A DNA stretch of 64,000 bases from Delia radicum (lineage: Eukaryota > Arthropoda > Insecta > Diptera > Anthomyiidae): contig CM037854.1 in the NCBI GenBank assembly GCA_021234595.1, positions 241,665,657 to 241,729,656 on the forward strand, given 5' to 3'. Below, in pieces: positions 36,330-46,936 of the stretch (the stretch's first letter is position 1; each line of letters begins with the position of its first letter). The translations under genes and the position numbers were made by a program. The notes under the pieces are model-generated. The model did not search any database. It was given only the letters and a program-made list of their open reading frames with translations, and had not been told where the DNA came from.

Positions 36330-37050
36330 TGCCGGTTTCATGATATTTAATTGGATTTGCAGAAAATCTTATTAAATACTTTTAAATTCTCAAAATTAAA
36401 AATTTTATATAAGGATGCTGGTTATGAAAATTTTGTTTGCACCATAAAATTTATATTCCTAAAAAATTGTTGATGCCTTTTCAATTTTTATATGAAGTTC
36501 ATTAAAATCTTTTATTTGATGAACGTTTTGGCGAAGTGATACAGCGCTTTATTTGTCAGTAAGCGAAGCGTGTTTCAAATAAAATGCTGCTGTACCTGCT
36601 AGGAACGAAAAAAAATTATAATTTATCAATTAAGTCCGTGATGAAGATACGTAACTATGTTTTTTTGATATAAATTTCGCAAATTAAAAAAAAAAAAAAC
36701 AGCTAAAGTTTAAAAATGTTTAAATTTTGGTTTCATTGGTACTGCAACTCTTCACCATGCAGCGATATGGAAATAATTTTTACGTGAATGTATCTCCCAA
36801 GTCTAATGAATTCATTTTGTATCGGTTTGGATCTGAAAGTTAAAAACTATGAGCAAAAAAAAAAATTTAATGAAAAAACTATTGTAATTTCCAATGCTAT
36901 AAATTCTTTAGATGAAGACTTTTCAACGTGAAACTTTAAATGTTCTATTATTTAGGTATAGTCTAACTGGCTCTGTCCATAGATTCTCTGAATTTAAAAC
37001 ACTTTGATAAATAAGATTCTTCTAAACTCAGTTTCAATATGTGTCGAGAG
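36330..37050 (+). repeat. Dispersed repeat K, copy 2
   Basis: Collinear with 2455-2680 plus 4340-4720 in the first copy. Here the two blocks are only about 180 bp apart, so this copy is closer to the unbroken arrangement. Class unknown, no ORF. Confidence 0.6.
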
Positions 37051-37289
37051 TTTTTTTTTTATAAATCAATGAAACTTTTAAAATAAAATTAATTTTAGAA
37101 AAGCAGATTAAAATAAACATAAGAATTTTACCACAGTCAGAAAAAACCAGGCCTCATTTTAAACCTGTTAAGTCAAAATGCATCATAATACCAAAGTACA
37201 CAAATACGAGCCAGGGATTATTTCTTTTTTAGGAATCTTTAAACATCAGCGAAAAAAATGTTGATATATAGCGACCCGCTAAAAAGTTA

Positions 37290-37575
37290 TTAGGGTATTA
37301 GAAAATCTAATTGTTTTACATAAGATCTAATCACATACAATTAGATATTACTTAATACAATTGGATCTACGAGTAATTTGATAAAATTAGACATAGATTG
37401 AAAGAATTGTATCCAGTTCGATAGAATTGCGCACAAATATGTAATTAAATATGCGCTATATGAAGTGTAATATAAACAAAGATATAATTATATCTGATTT
37501 CGTATGAATATAGATTTTGAAACATATCATTATACACAATTGTATAATGTCATATATATATAATTATAACAAAAC
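37290..37575. mobile_element. Family E-like AT-rich fragment
   Basis: A block of AATTAGAT, AATTTGATA and TGTATAATGTCATATATATA words like the interiors of 33372-34438 and 48100-48326. Termini not located. Confidence 0.45.
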
Positions 37576-38667
37576 TGATTTGCTTCGGTTGTCATTTACA
37601 ATAAAATTCTTTAAAATTTAATATATATACATGAAAGTCATGTAATACTCTTAATTCCAATTTTTTTTACTGTGTTTTGTTACAATCAAACAATTTGTGT
37701 AAAAAATGTGGGATCTTTTTGATGAGCTCTAATAATTTTGGTGTTTTAATGACTAAAATATCCAATTATACCTCAACTGATTGCATGAAGTAGCATGTTA
37801 TTGTAATAAGTTGCATGAAGAATATAATATAAAATTATTAATTAACAATCTCGCTTATGTCGTATATTATTAATTTTTGTAGTTTTAAATAAAAAACACT
37901 TTTTGTCAAATACAAATATAAGTCATCGCTATTAAAAAAAACTAATAGTCAAAATTTAATTTAATTTTTCTAAATAACCTTTAGTTTAAACGAGTTGATG
38001 TTTAAAAATTTAAAGGGACATATATTTCAGATTACACATGCCAAATTTCAGAAATCTATTCAAACATAAAATATACAGATATTTGATGCGAAAATGGCCA
38101 AAAATTGTACACTGTGCGTTGGATTTATAATTCAAATGACTTCATGATATCCAACTATTTTTATTTTCTTTAAACCAAACAAGAAATGACGCAAATATAG
38201 TAATTGGATCATGTTTGATCACATTTTTTAATTTCTTAAAGTGGGATTTGGTATGGGAAAAACTTGAACCGTATTTTATATTAAGCAATCAAAAATTTTA
38301 ACTATTAGTAATTTGACTTCACACATAAGTTTAACCTTAACATTATCAAACTAATCCAACTATCCAATGCAATAACGGGTTAAATATAATCTCGATAGTA
38401 TTCGTCTAGTGAAGAATAAGCAAACTTAAAAAATAAATTAAAAAATTGTCATTTTATTTATTTTTCTCTAGTTGAAATAAAAAATTTAATTTATTCTTAG
38501 AACTTCCGTCAGCTGTCGACACAATGTTTTTGCAGTATTTGTTTATTTTTGTTAAATCGGTTGTATCATTTATTGCTACTATTATTGTTGGTATTGATGC
38601 TCGTTCATATTTGAAATAAAATATTTTTTAATTTTTAACAGGAGGCTGAAGTATTGTTTCTTTTCGT
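37576..38667. other. AT-rich flank of the piggyBac element, nothing recognised
   Basis: No gene-like frame or paired repeat. Confidence 0.45.
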
Positions 38668-38671
38668 TTAA
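38668..38671. repeat. TTAA target duplication, left
   Basis: TTAA directly outside the CCC terminus; it pairs with 41275-41278. Confidence 0.93.
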
Positions 38672-38801
38672 CCCTTAAATGAATGATTTTTTATTTTTGT
38701 AAAAAAAAAATTTTTATCAAATGAAAAATGAATGAAGTTAAAGGGAAAATAAAAGAAAACAAAATTATGCGGATTTTCTCTTTATTTTCAAAAAAACATT
38801 T

Positions 38802-38819
38802 TGATGTATTTCTACATCA
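38802..38819. repeat. Subterminal palindrome in piggyBac, left
   Basis: TGATGTATTTCTACATCA, a palindrome with a 4-base centre, lies 130 bp inside the left end and just beyond the transposase stop. It is matched by 40896-40913. Subterminal repeats of this kind are often transposase-binding sites; the role here is inferred. Confidence 0.6.
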
Positions 38820-38904
38820 TCATGAACAATCACTCATTAAATTCTAGTAATCTACGTGTTGGAAAAATAAAGTATTTCCATCATACATAATACTATTTAT
38901 TATA

Positions 38905-40753
38905 TTACAAAACATGAAAATTCATAAAACAATTATTTTTACCATTTAAACATAAAGGAACATTGCATTTGCCACATGACCACTGTGTGGTACCCTTACA
39001 TTCAGGAATTTTACATCTCAATCTGTTGGAAAATATAGGCCAGTGACCAACGCCATCTTTTCGTACATCTATAGACGGCAAGGGATGAGGCGATAATCTA
39101 TTTTTTTTTTGTCAGTAAACTTTGCTGCACTGACTCATTAGAAGGTCGACCTCTTTTATTGACGTTTAATTGAGATCCCACATTACAAAGAGCGTCAGCC
39201 AAGTCATTGCGAAACTGGCCCAGATTTGGTAGTTCTTTGTTCGGGGTGCCTTTTGCAGTCAGGTTTTTCTTTAGTAATATCCAGGAATTTATTACCGCGA
39301 GGTCCAATAGATGGTAAAATAAGCGAAGGTACCATTTGCGACTTTTTACTCTTATGCAATAGCGACCTAAATAGCTATCCATCAAATCCACTCCTCCCAT
39401 ATGCATATTATACTCTTGCACAATTTTTGGACAAGAGATATCTATTTTTTCCTTTATTCACTTATCATATCGGCAGATATTACCAACAGGTTCGGAGCCA
39501 ATGTAAGTAGACAACAATGTAACCACTCTGTTGTCTTTCCACACCGTCGCTGAAAAGTCCACCCCATCATAGTGAGAAATTCTTTCCTCATAAGTTCCCC
39601 TAGGTGTCGCTGTTTTCATTAGCTCCTTCTTGTCCGGGAAGCGACAATTTGGCAATCTATTCTGTTGTACAGTTCCGACACAATAGATTCCGTTTTTCGA
39701 TAAATAGTAAGCCAAGGGCAATGATGTGTAAAAATTATCGAAAAATAGTATGTGATTTCTCATCTTTGGTATTACCCTGGCTAAGCGTAAGACGACATTA
39801 TTGGTGACTCCTAAATCAGGTTCATCTGCTTTTCTATTTCTTTGATCTTCTTGTCCGGAATACACTTCAAAACGGTATGCATAACCCATTAGACTGCATA
39901 AAACAAATAGCTTGTAACCCCACTTGTGGGGCTTATTTGGTAAGTACTGTTTTAGGAAATGACCTATTTTAGTTGAACACATTTGTTCATCTAGTGAGAG
40001 GCGTTGATCTATAGGAATAGATGAGAATGTTTCATTAAGGTGGTCTATTACAGGTCTAATCTTGTGAAGACGATCGTGATTTGGATGATCTCTTGGAAGA
40101 TGTTCCTCATTGTTGTTGAAGTGCATCATGCTTCTTATGGCCTCAAAACGATTTACCGGCATAACGGTTTTTATTGGTTCATAACCAAACTTATTATTCC
40201 AACAAGAATGCACACTAGGGAAATGTTGGACCGACATAAACATCAAAATGCCAATGAATTTTTTTAATTCGCATACAGTTGTAACGAAAGAGCTAGATGG
40301 GTTTGTTTGAATGGCATACAGATTAGTTTCATCTACAATTTTTTGTAGAAATTCAGTAGTAAAATAATAGTGAAAACATCTATATGGTGTATCCAGATCG
40401 GCTACATTTGGATCTAATGTGACGGCTTCATGTGTTATTTTAGAGGCATCAAAAGTCAGTTGATCTTTTTTCCAGATAAGGCTACGTCTATCAAACAAAT
40501 TCATGAAGTTACCTGGACCTGCATTTGGGACATATGGGTCAGGATTACCTTGAGCTGCAAGTTCGTCTTCATTTGTTTCTTGTTCCCCTATCATCTCGTC
40601 TTCTTCCGTCAAATTTTGCACGATATCTCTTGCAATCGTGTAAAATTGATCCTCGTCATCATTCTCATTCTCCAAACCATCGTCGGAAATATTACCGTCT
40701 TCCAAAGCAGCTAGGATTTCTTCGATATCCTTAGTTTTTAATTGTCGAGACAT
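38905..40753 (-). pseudogene. piggyBac-type transposase (DDE_Tnp_1_7), broken by one stop and one frameshift
   Basis: A DDD transposase that would cut and paste its element at TTAA. The start is the ATG at 40753. Residues 1-80 are an acidic, low-complexity N-terminus. The RNase-H-like core follows, with the first catalytic Asp in RLSLDEQM (D255) and the second in HILFFDNFYTS (D339). After residue 431 an in-frame TGA (39458-39460) interrupts it, yet the same frame continues at once with ISCPKIVQEYN and MGGVDLMDS, which holds the third Asp (D456) and the following D459. A ten-base A-run (minus strand, plus 39101-39110) then shifts the frame into TAG. One frame over, the reading continues with a cysteine-rich C-terminus (CGKCNVPLCL) to a TAA at 38905. 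At about 616 codons in all, the length is normal for the family. Only two lesions, one of them in a homopolymer, mean it is either recently dead or partly a sequencing artefact. Confidence 0.93.
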
Positions 40754-40895
40754 GCTATGTTAATAAAATTGTTATCTCGTTAGATACTAGTGTGAAAGTT
40801 ATTCATTCACATTATAATTATATAGTTGATAAAACAATAATACAAACAAATTAACATGAAATTAACTTTACGATTAGTGTACCGATTTTGCATGT

Positions 40896-40913
40896 TGATG
40901 TATTTTTACATCA
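40896..40913. repeat. Subterminal palindrome in piggyBac, right
   Basis: TGATGTATTTTTACATCA, identical to 38802-38819 except for one central base. It lies upstream of the transposase start and could bind transposase or act in its promoter; inference only. Confidence 0.6.
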
Positions 40914-41241
40914 CAAGAAAAATTGGCTTTTCTGCATAAATTTATCAACATATACAATAACATAAATATTTTTCGTTTGTCTTACCTCTCTTCTATCCAA
41001 AAACAATTTTCCTTTTTTTATTATATTAATTTTGCTATAAATAATCGCGCTTATAACACACGCTAAATTCAAATTGTACACAAATCGAAAGTCACCAATG
41101 ATTTTTGTCAAAAATAACAAAATTAGCTATCAGAAATTCTAGTTACATTTGAGAACGGTGCATCCCCTTTTTGTAATTAAAATACAAACAAAAAAATTTT
41201 GCAAAGGTTGCCACATACCGAAATATATGAGTTTAAACTTA

Positions 41242-41259
41242 TGATGCAGATATACATCG
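41242..41259. repeat. Third, diverged subterminal palindrome copy
   Basis: TGATGCAGATATACATCG lies 15 bp from the right end of the piggyBac element. It keeps the TGATG...TACATC frame of the other two copies. Confidence 0.45.
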
Positions 41260-41274
41260 CTATGCATTTAAGGG

Positions 41275-41278
41275 TTAA
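41275..41278. repeat. TTAA target duplication, right
   Basis: TTAA directly outside the GGG terminus; it pairs with 38668-38671. Confidence 0.93.
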
Positions 41279-41984
41279 GTATTTCCGTTAATTTAATTGA
41301 TATCAAACATTTCATTTCAGTAGACCTTCAATTCCACAGATAATATATTAAAACTGTAATAATAATAATCTGCCACCGAAGATGTGTTTTATATTTATTC
41401 TACGTTAGCACAAAAAACATAATCAAATATAGTTTGTAGTTATTTGTACCCAGCAAACAACGAGAGAAATAATGTAAAAAGAACAAATTTTTCTTTGGTA
41501 TACAAAATAGCAACATGTGCTTTTCTCCTAATTTCAGAATTGATTCTTAACCGATTTTAGTTAAGAATTATATAAGCAGTTTCCTTGATAAAAAAAAACA
41601 CGCAACATTTTTGTTCAAAAATCGGTTCTTTGAAACCGAAACATTTAACTGTTTGCTTGTTTTTAGAAGAAGTTTTTCTAAAAATCTAAACCAAATTTTA
41701 ATTAATGTTTTTGATAGACAAAGAGTTTAGCATGAACTTTGTAAAAAACTTATGAAACATTTTTTAGTTAATGTACCCCAGTGGAGAAAAACATTACCAT
41801 ATAAGTGGTTATATAAGTACAAATTTGGTAACAATTGTGATTACAAATCACATTACTTTTATATGGGGATGTCGCACAAAATAATGAAATATCATTACAT
41901 ATTATGACATGTCATTACACCTTACGAAAAATAAAAAAATATGTGATTACCTATATGCTTTTAAGTATTGACAAAAAAATTGAG

Positions 41985-42110
41985 TTTAAAAATAAATTTA
42001 AAAAAATAAAAAAAAAAAGTATGTTTTTTAATAAAATGTGCCCACACGGGATTCGAACCTGGGAACCAAGGTTGTCAGTTAAGCGCTCTACCATCTGATC
42101 TTTTTCGACA
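41985..42110 (-). repeat. tRNA-derived fragment with good A and B boxes
   Basis: On the minus strand GATCAGATGGTAGAGCGC (A box and D arm) is followed by GGTTCGAATCC (B box) at tRNA spacing. Then comes a T-rich tract in which pol III could terminate. The T stem has mismatches and no acceptor stem can be formed, so it is a tRNA pseudogene or short SINE, not a working tRNA. Confidence 0.65.
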
Positions 42111-42204
42111 TGTTATATTTAATAGATATTAACATAAATGACTGTCTTGTACAAAATGTCATTACTTTCCAGCTTAAAAATATCAAAAATAAGTAGTTAT
42201 ATAA

Positions 42205-42243
42205 GTACATATGTATATATATGTATATATATTTATATATAAA
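42205..42243. repeat. TATATG microsatellite
   Basis: An alternating TATATATGTATATATAT tract. Confidence 0.7.
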
Positions 42244-42569
42244 AAGAAGTGTATATTTTGATTGTTTAAAAATATTTTCGTTTGGTCGAGATGTGGTGAT
42301 TTTTCTGAACATTAGTCATTTTCATATTAATTGTGTGAATATCAAAAATGTTTGCTTTGTTACACAGCATTGCTTGGATACTGGTACATTCTTCTTCGAA
42401 ATATCAATCCACCACGACTTGGTAACGGAACCAGACTTTCAATGAAAATACAATTTGAAGGCAAAACAACGTTTGTCGGGTCAGCTATATCACTATTTTT
42501 TATATGATCATATATATTTTTTTCTCTTACAATTAAAAAAACTTTAAATTTTCTAGTTAATAGTAAGAT

Positions 42570-42895
42570 TTAATTATAATATTCTGCCCTAGAAATTTTA
42601 AATGAAAAATCAGTTGAAAAATTACTACTTACTTTTCGTTTAAAACAATTGTATTTTTTAGTTTAGTTTCAACTGTTGAAAAATTAATTGTCCAAATCGG
42701 TAAAAACAAAAGATTGTTTTCGTTTATTTCCATACTCAATATAATATAACAACTTTTTGTTTTAAATATAAAATGTTAACTGAATAAAAAAATATATTTC
42801 TTTGGTAATTTAACTGCATATTCCATTGAAAAAACTTTACCTATTAAATTTTTAAATAACTGTTCAAATTTTATGAAAAATTTCTTGTGAGTGTA
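42570..42895. mobile_element. MITE, family D, right-end copy
   Basis: Ends TTTCTTGTGAGTGTA like 4241-4251 and 57441-57454, with a similar AT-rich interior. The left terminus could not be fixed. Confidence 0.45.
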
Positions 42896-43269
42896 CTAAT
42901 TGAACGTTATGAGTATTTCATATTTAATGTTTAAAAAAACTTATAATCTTAAATTTGTCCACAATGTTTTAATTTATTTAACGGTTATACTTCTATTTGC
43001 ACTTCATAAGATTAACAATAATTATTGAAACTCATTTTTTATTTCTGTATGCACTTATTTGTCAAAAATAAAAATTTTAAATAATGGTAGAAACCACTTC
43101 TGAACTTAATAAAATTATAAAATAAATCACTATGAATAAGAAGAAGAATTGATGTTATTTACAATCGGTCTTTAAAATGGGGTTATAAAACTGATACAAA
43201 TTTTTAAAATGTTTGGGTATATGGAGTCATACATGCTTCTTTATATGTTGATATATGAATAAGGAATTT

Positions 43270-43490
43270 CATATTTGCCCATATATGAACCTCTTTTGAG
43301 CATATTAAATAACATATACTTCGATATATGGCCATATATGAACTCCTTTTGCAAATATGAAATCACATATACCTTCATATATGACCATATATGAGTACCG
43401 TTTACATATATGGAATTACATAAATGCCCATATATGAAACATATGTGCCAATATTTGTCCATATTCGCAATATGAACATATTTGTACATA
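43270..43490. repeat. Degenerate tandem repeat of CCATATATGA
   Basis: CCATATATGA recurs at about 43279, 43333, 43386 and 43429, i.e. units of about 43-55 bp with diverged spacers. It produces an 82-codon minus-strand frame with repeated YGH/IYGH words that is not a gene. Confidence 0.6.
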
Positions 43491-43686
43491 TATATAAGAA
43501 CTTTTCTAAACTTATGGGTAACGCATTAGTTTTTGTATTAAAATAATAGGAAAAGTAACTAGCTTTTAGTAAGTCCTTATAATTTATCGTAAAGTAATAG
43601 AGAGTACGGTGGTATCATTACTGGTAGTGAGAAAAGTAATGGCATGTCATTACCGTTTCTTGGCAGGTATTTTTTTTTGCGGGGTA

Positions 43687-44191
43687 AATATGTTTTTTTA
43701 GAAGTAGCAAATATAGTGGAGTGGTTTGATGAAGTGCAAACGTAATAATATGATTGACATTTATTTGAATCATATTAATGTCACTCATATTTCATCATTT
43801 TTCAACAAACAAATATCAGCAATAACACTACCGTATTGTGCTCATGTGTATTTCATGTACCTATAGCCAGGAATTATTTCCGTTGTGTGAATGTAAAATG
43901 ATATTGTATTCTAGTAGACTTTTTTGCTTGAACACATAGCAAGATACATCCATATGTATTTATACATTATTTTATTAAAGTATATGTATGTATATGTGTT
44001 TAGTTAAAATCATTCGAACATATGTCAGTTGTCAGCTATAAAAGAAAAAAAACCCACTATAAAAATGTGATTGTATTTGACTTTTTATTGGAATGTGTGA
44101 ATATAAGAAACACACATTCTCCCACTTGAACAAGTGGTTAAGAAGTGTGTTGATTCTAGAATATCTACTTATAAACAAGTACCTATACACA
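43687..44191. other. AT-rich stretch, nothing recognised
   Basis: Near 44113-44140 there is a short imperfect palindrome around CACTTGAACAAGTG; otherwise nothing. Confidence 0.4.
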
Positions 44192-44582
44192 AGGGTTATA
44201 ACTTTTTTTGTTGCGAAAATATTACCTTAAGAACAATATTGTATCGCTAATAAATATCGTTTTTTAAGCAAAAACATTCCGCACCGAAATCAAAAAATGT
44301 TATTTTTATTGAAATATGTATTTTAAATGGTATAATACAATCTGTATGCGTGTTTTGAAATGTCGGAAAACCATTTTTATTAATGATAGTGTTATTCAAG
44401 TAACTGTGTTATTTCAAGTAAAATGTCACATATTTTTGAAAAATTTAGAAAACTTTTGATCAAAACTTCATTGCGTTTGGTGCGGGAACTTTTTAAAGAC
44501 CGCGAAATAGTAAAATCGTGGTTCTTTATATTTTTCCAAGGCCCACACGGCTATGCCAAAAAATGCAAAAAGTTATAACCCT
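44192..44582. mobile_element. hAT-like element with 16-bp perfect inverted ends
   Basis: AGGGTTATAACTTTTT at 44192-44207 is exactly inverted at the right end (AAAAAGTTATAACCCT). CTATACA flanks the element on both sides (44183-44189 and 44584-44590), a 7- to 8-bp duplication consistent with hAT. The interior has GTGCGGGAAC and an inverse GTTCCGCACC-like phrase. Non-coding. Confidence 0.78.
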
Positions 44583-44619
44583 GCTATACACACATACACT
44601 TTTATCGGTATGTCTATTT

Positions 44620-44882
44620 TAGGGTGGCTCAATTTTTTCTATTAAAAATCGCATAACAAAACGTTATCAACGAAGAATTGTAAGAAAATTTTGCAGAAAA
44701 ATTTGCAATCTACTGCCCTGTAATTTTCATTCGATCTTCATATCGATTGAATTTGTATAGGGTTTAATTTTGAACCTATGGTTTCGTGGGGAAATTTTCT
44801 TAGAATTTTTCGCCGATTTAATTTTTTTCATATGATTTTTTATTTTTCTTCAGATGTATTGTAGCCAATTAGACCCACTCTA
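44620..44882. mobile_element. mariner-like MITE (TAGGGTGGCTC ends)
   Basis: TAGGGTGGCTCAATT on the left and AATTAGACCCACTCTA on the right form imperfect inverted ends flanked by TA. The 263-bp length and TA duplication point to a Tc1/mariner-type MITE; the assignment is by style. Confidence 0.65.
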
Positions 44883-45527
44883 GTCTATATGTATGTAATG
44901 TAAAGGTATGTCAGTATGCCAAAAGATATTTGTATGATGACATCTCTTAGGATTGAAGTTTTATATAAATGTATAATTGTTTACATGCATAGAATATGTC
45001 CCATACAAACATCCTGTAGTATTTGTTTTATTGTTTGAATTAAGATTTGTATTAGATTAAGTATGTAGTATTTTTTATCTTTCTCTTTAAGTACAAAAAG
45101 AATGGGGTTACCTTAGATGATTTTGCTATAAAGTAGATGTCCCTAAAAATTGTGTTCTTAAAAATTTATTAATACGAGAAAGGGGAAAAATTTCAAGGGG
45201 ATCTTTAGTTATCTGACAGCGATTAAAAATTTTGATATTAGTGTATTTTGGGAGAAGAAAAAATGTGTTAAACGTGACGACTTTACAAGTGTGTTAATTT
45301 TAAATATTCTATGGACTAATTCTAGCTCACACCTGCCTTTTCATTTTTTAAAAATAATAATCGTAAAAGCTATATGTTTTTGTAACGGCCTCGTCATTAC
45401 GAAAATGTTGATTCTGATCTTGTTCAAGCATTTTAAAGCTTTTCGCCAATATGCATTAACATTGCCTACATTAAACGCTGGGAAAAAGCTGTATATCATT
45501 TTTTATGTGTTTAACTTATTTTTTCTT
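44883..45527. other. AT-rich stretch, nothing recognised
   Basis: The frame 45291-45545 on plus is 84 codons, hydrophobic, with no motif, and runs into the hAT-like element. Confidence 0.4.
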
Positions 45528-45535
45528 ATATTCAT

Positions 45536-45725
45536 TAGTGTCTGACCGAAGACTTCGCCAAGCAATCGGCCAAAACGAAAAAACTTTGGTAGCCGATTAT
45601 TTAACTTTACAGCTAAACTTCGAATTTTTCCTTAGATGTTTTAATCAAAATCGATTTAAAACGGTGCGACAAATATGTTTTCAATATCAAAATTTGTCTA
45701 CAAGTCGGTCTCCGGTAGGACACTA
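45536..45725 (+). mobile_element. hAT-like MITE, family F, 190 bp, 8-bp duplication ATATTCAT
   Basis: The ends are TAGTGTCTGACCG and (reversed) TAGTGTCCTACCG. ATATTCAT lies immediately outside both ends (45528-45535 and 45726-45733), a perfect 8-bp target duplication. The interior (TAACTTTACAGCTAAACTTCG and CAATATCAAAATTTGTC) matches 58373-58758. An 8-bp duplication indicates hAT; no transposase is encoded. Confidence 0.88.
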
Positions 45726-45733
45726 ATATTCAT

Positions 45734-46126
45734 ACAGACCCATCGTATGAGTGGTGTTTTTCGAAGTCAAGGTTTTACTAAATTAAGGAAACACTGTGAC
45801 CTATACACAAGTGGCCTGAAATTAGGTTTAAAAAAAAAAAAAAAAATACTCTACCAATCGTGAGTAGGTATAGGGTTTGAAAGCACTATGTATCCGATTT
45901 CAGAAAACCCTATGTAAAAAAAAAATTTGTACACAAACTTAAAAGTTCCGAAAATACAGGCCTATAAAATTTTGGAGAGGTCAAGACTCTAAAACTAAAG
46001 CTTGCTTTGCATACGGATTGAGGTCTGCTAAATCCGAATCGGACATCAAAATGTGTGCTATATTCGGAACATTATAAGTATTATGACTTTTTCAAAAAAT
46101 TTGTTATGTCATCTAAAATTCCTACC
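45734..46126. other. AT-rich stretch with an A-run
   Basis: A 17-base A-run ends at 45846. Nothing else recognised. Confidence 0.4.
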
Positions 46127-46430
46127 TACAACCAGAGAAAAATAGGAATAAGTTTCATAAATTTTCGTCCAATGTAATAATTTCATAAATAGTTATGAAA
46201 TATTTCAAAAACAACAGGAATTATAATTATAATTTTTTTTCTGCACAAAAATAATGATATTCTTACTAATACAAAATATCCTGCATATATATATTGAAGC
46301 ATTTCATAAATATGATGAAATTGATTTGTTTTTTTTTTATAAAATGTTTCATAAATACTATGAAACGTTTCATTGGATGAAAATCTATGAAATATTTCAT
46401 AACTATGGTCAAGCTTTTCCTTTGAGTGTA
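46127..46430 (+). mobile_element. MITE-like repeat J, 304-bp copy
   Basis: Starts TACAACCAGAGAAAAA and ends TTTGAGTGTA. The interior iterates TTTCATAAATAGTTATGAAAT-like near-palindromes. It matches 29363-29580. The overlapping ORFs on both strands (46183-46440, 46254-46481) arise from the repeat words. Confidence 0.65.
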
Positions 46431-46936
46431 TTGCCTTCAAAACTCAGGTTTAATATTTTTCAAATCTTATTTCTTCTTTGAGAAATCGTCCTTAATTTAT
46501 AGCGAAAATACTATATCAAAAAATTTCAACGGTAGATTTTTTCAGAAAGGAATACGATATTGGGAAGTTTAAACCTAAATTTTGAAGGCAACAGTTTTAA
46601 GAGAATTTAAACAGAAAAAATATTAAAAAATGGAAATTTACTATAAAATTGCTTAAAAACATGCAAAATAACATAGCGCTACAAAATAGACCCCTAAAAT
46701 CGAAAATAAGAGTACCGACTATTGATCCTAAATATTTCGTCCAAGCTAATTTTAATATCGTACTCAGTTTTTTTTCACTTATGGGCTAGATTTCGCAAAA
46801 TTGCATTAAAGTTTTGCATGTTTTAACGAAGTTTTTTGTACATAAAATTTTAAAAATAAGATATTTTTTCTTAAAAATTTCATATTAAATACTGATGAGA
46901 TCTTTAATAAATTTAATAAATATACATCTTTAGCAG
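46431..46936. other. AT-rich stretch, nothing recognised
   Basis: No gene-like signal or pairing termini. Confidence 0.4.

Larger units (their letters stand above)
38672..41274 (-). mobile_element. piggyBac-family transposon, near full length
   Basis: A 2603-bp element flanked on both sides by TTAA (38668-38671 and 41275-41278), the obligate piggyBac target. The ends are CCCTTAAATGAATG on the left and GCATTTAAGGG on the right, i.e. inverted CCCTTAAATG. It carries one gene, the transposase on the minus strand (38905-40753). An 18-bp palindrome (TGATGTATTTNTACATCA) occurs near the left end (38802-38819) and, differing at the central N, between the transposase start and the right end (40896-40913). 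A diverged third copy lies at 41242-41259. The complete ends and duplications show a relatively recent cut-and-paste insertion. Confidence 0.95.
41774..43686. mobile_element. Candidate AT-rich fold-back (TACCCC ends)
   Basis: Short inverted ends, TACCCC at 41774 and GGGGTA at 43686, bracket sequence rich in ATTACATATTATGACATGTCATTAC-type words on both sides (near 41890-41915 and 43630-43660). The region also holds a tRNA-like SINE fragment (41985-42110), the right end of a family D element (about 42895) and a degenerate tandem (43270-43490). The ends are short, so the extent is tentative. Confidence 0.4.

Noticed and set aside
39226..40734. Plus-strand frames of 67-94 codons
   Set aside because: Antisense shadows of the piggyBac transposase.
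43241..43489. 82-codon repetitive minus-strand frame
   Set aside because: Follows the CCATATATGA tandem; repeat-encoded, not a gene.
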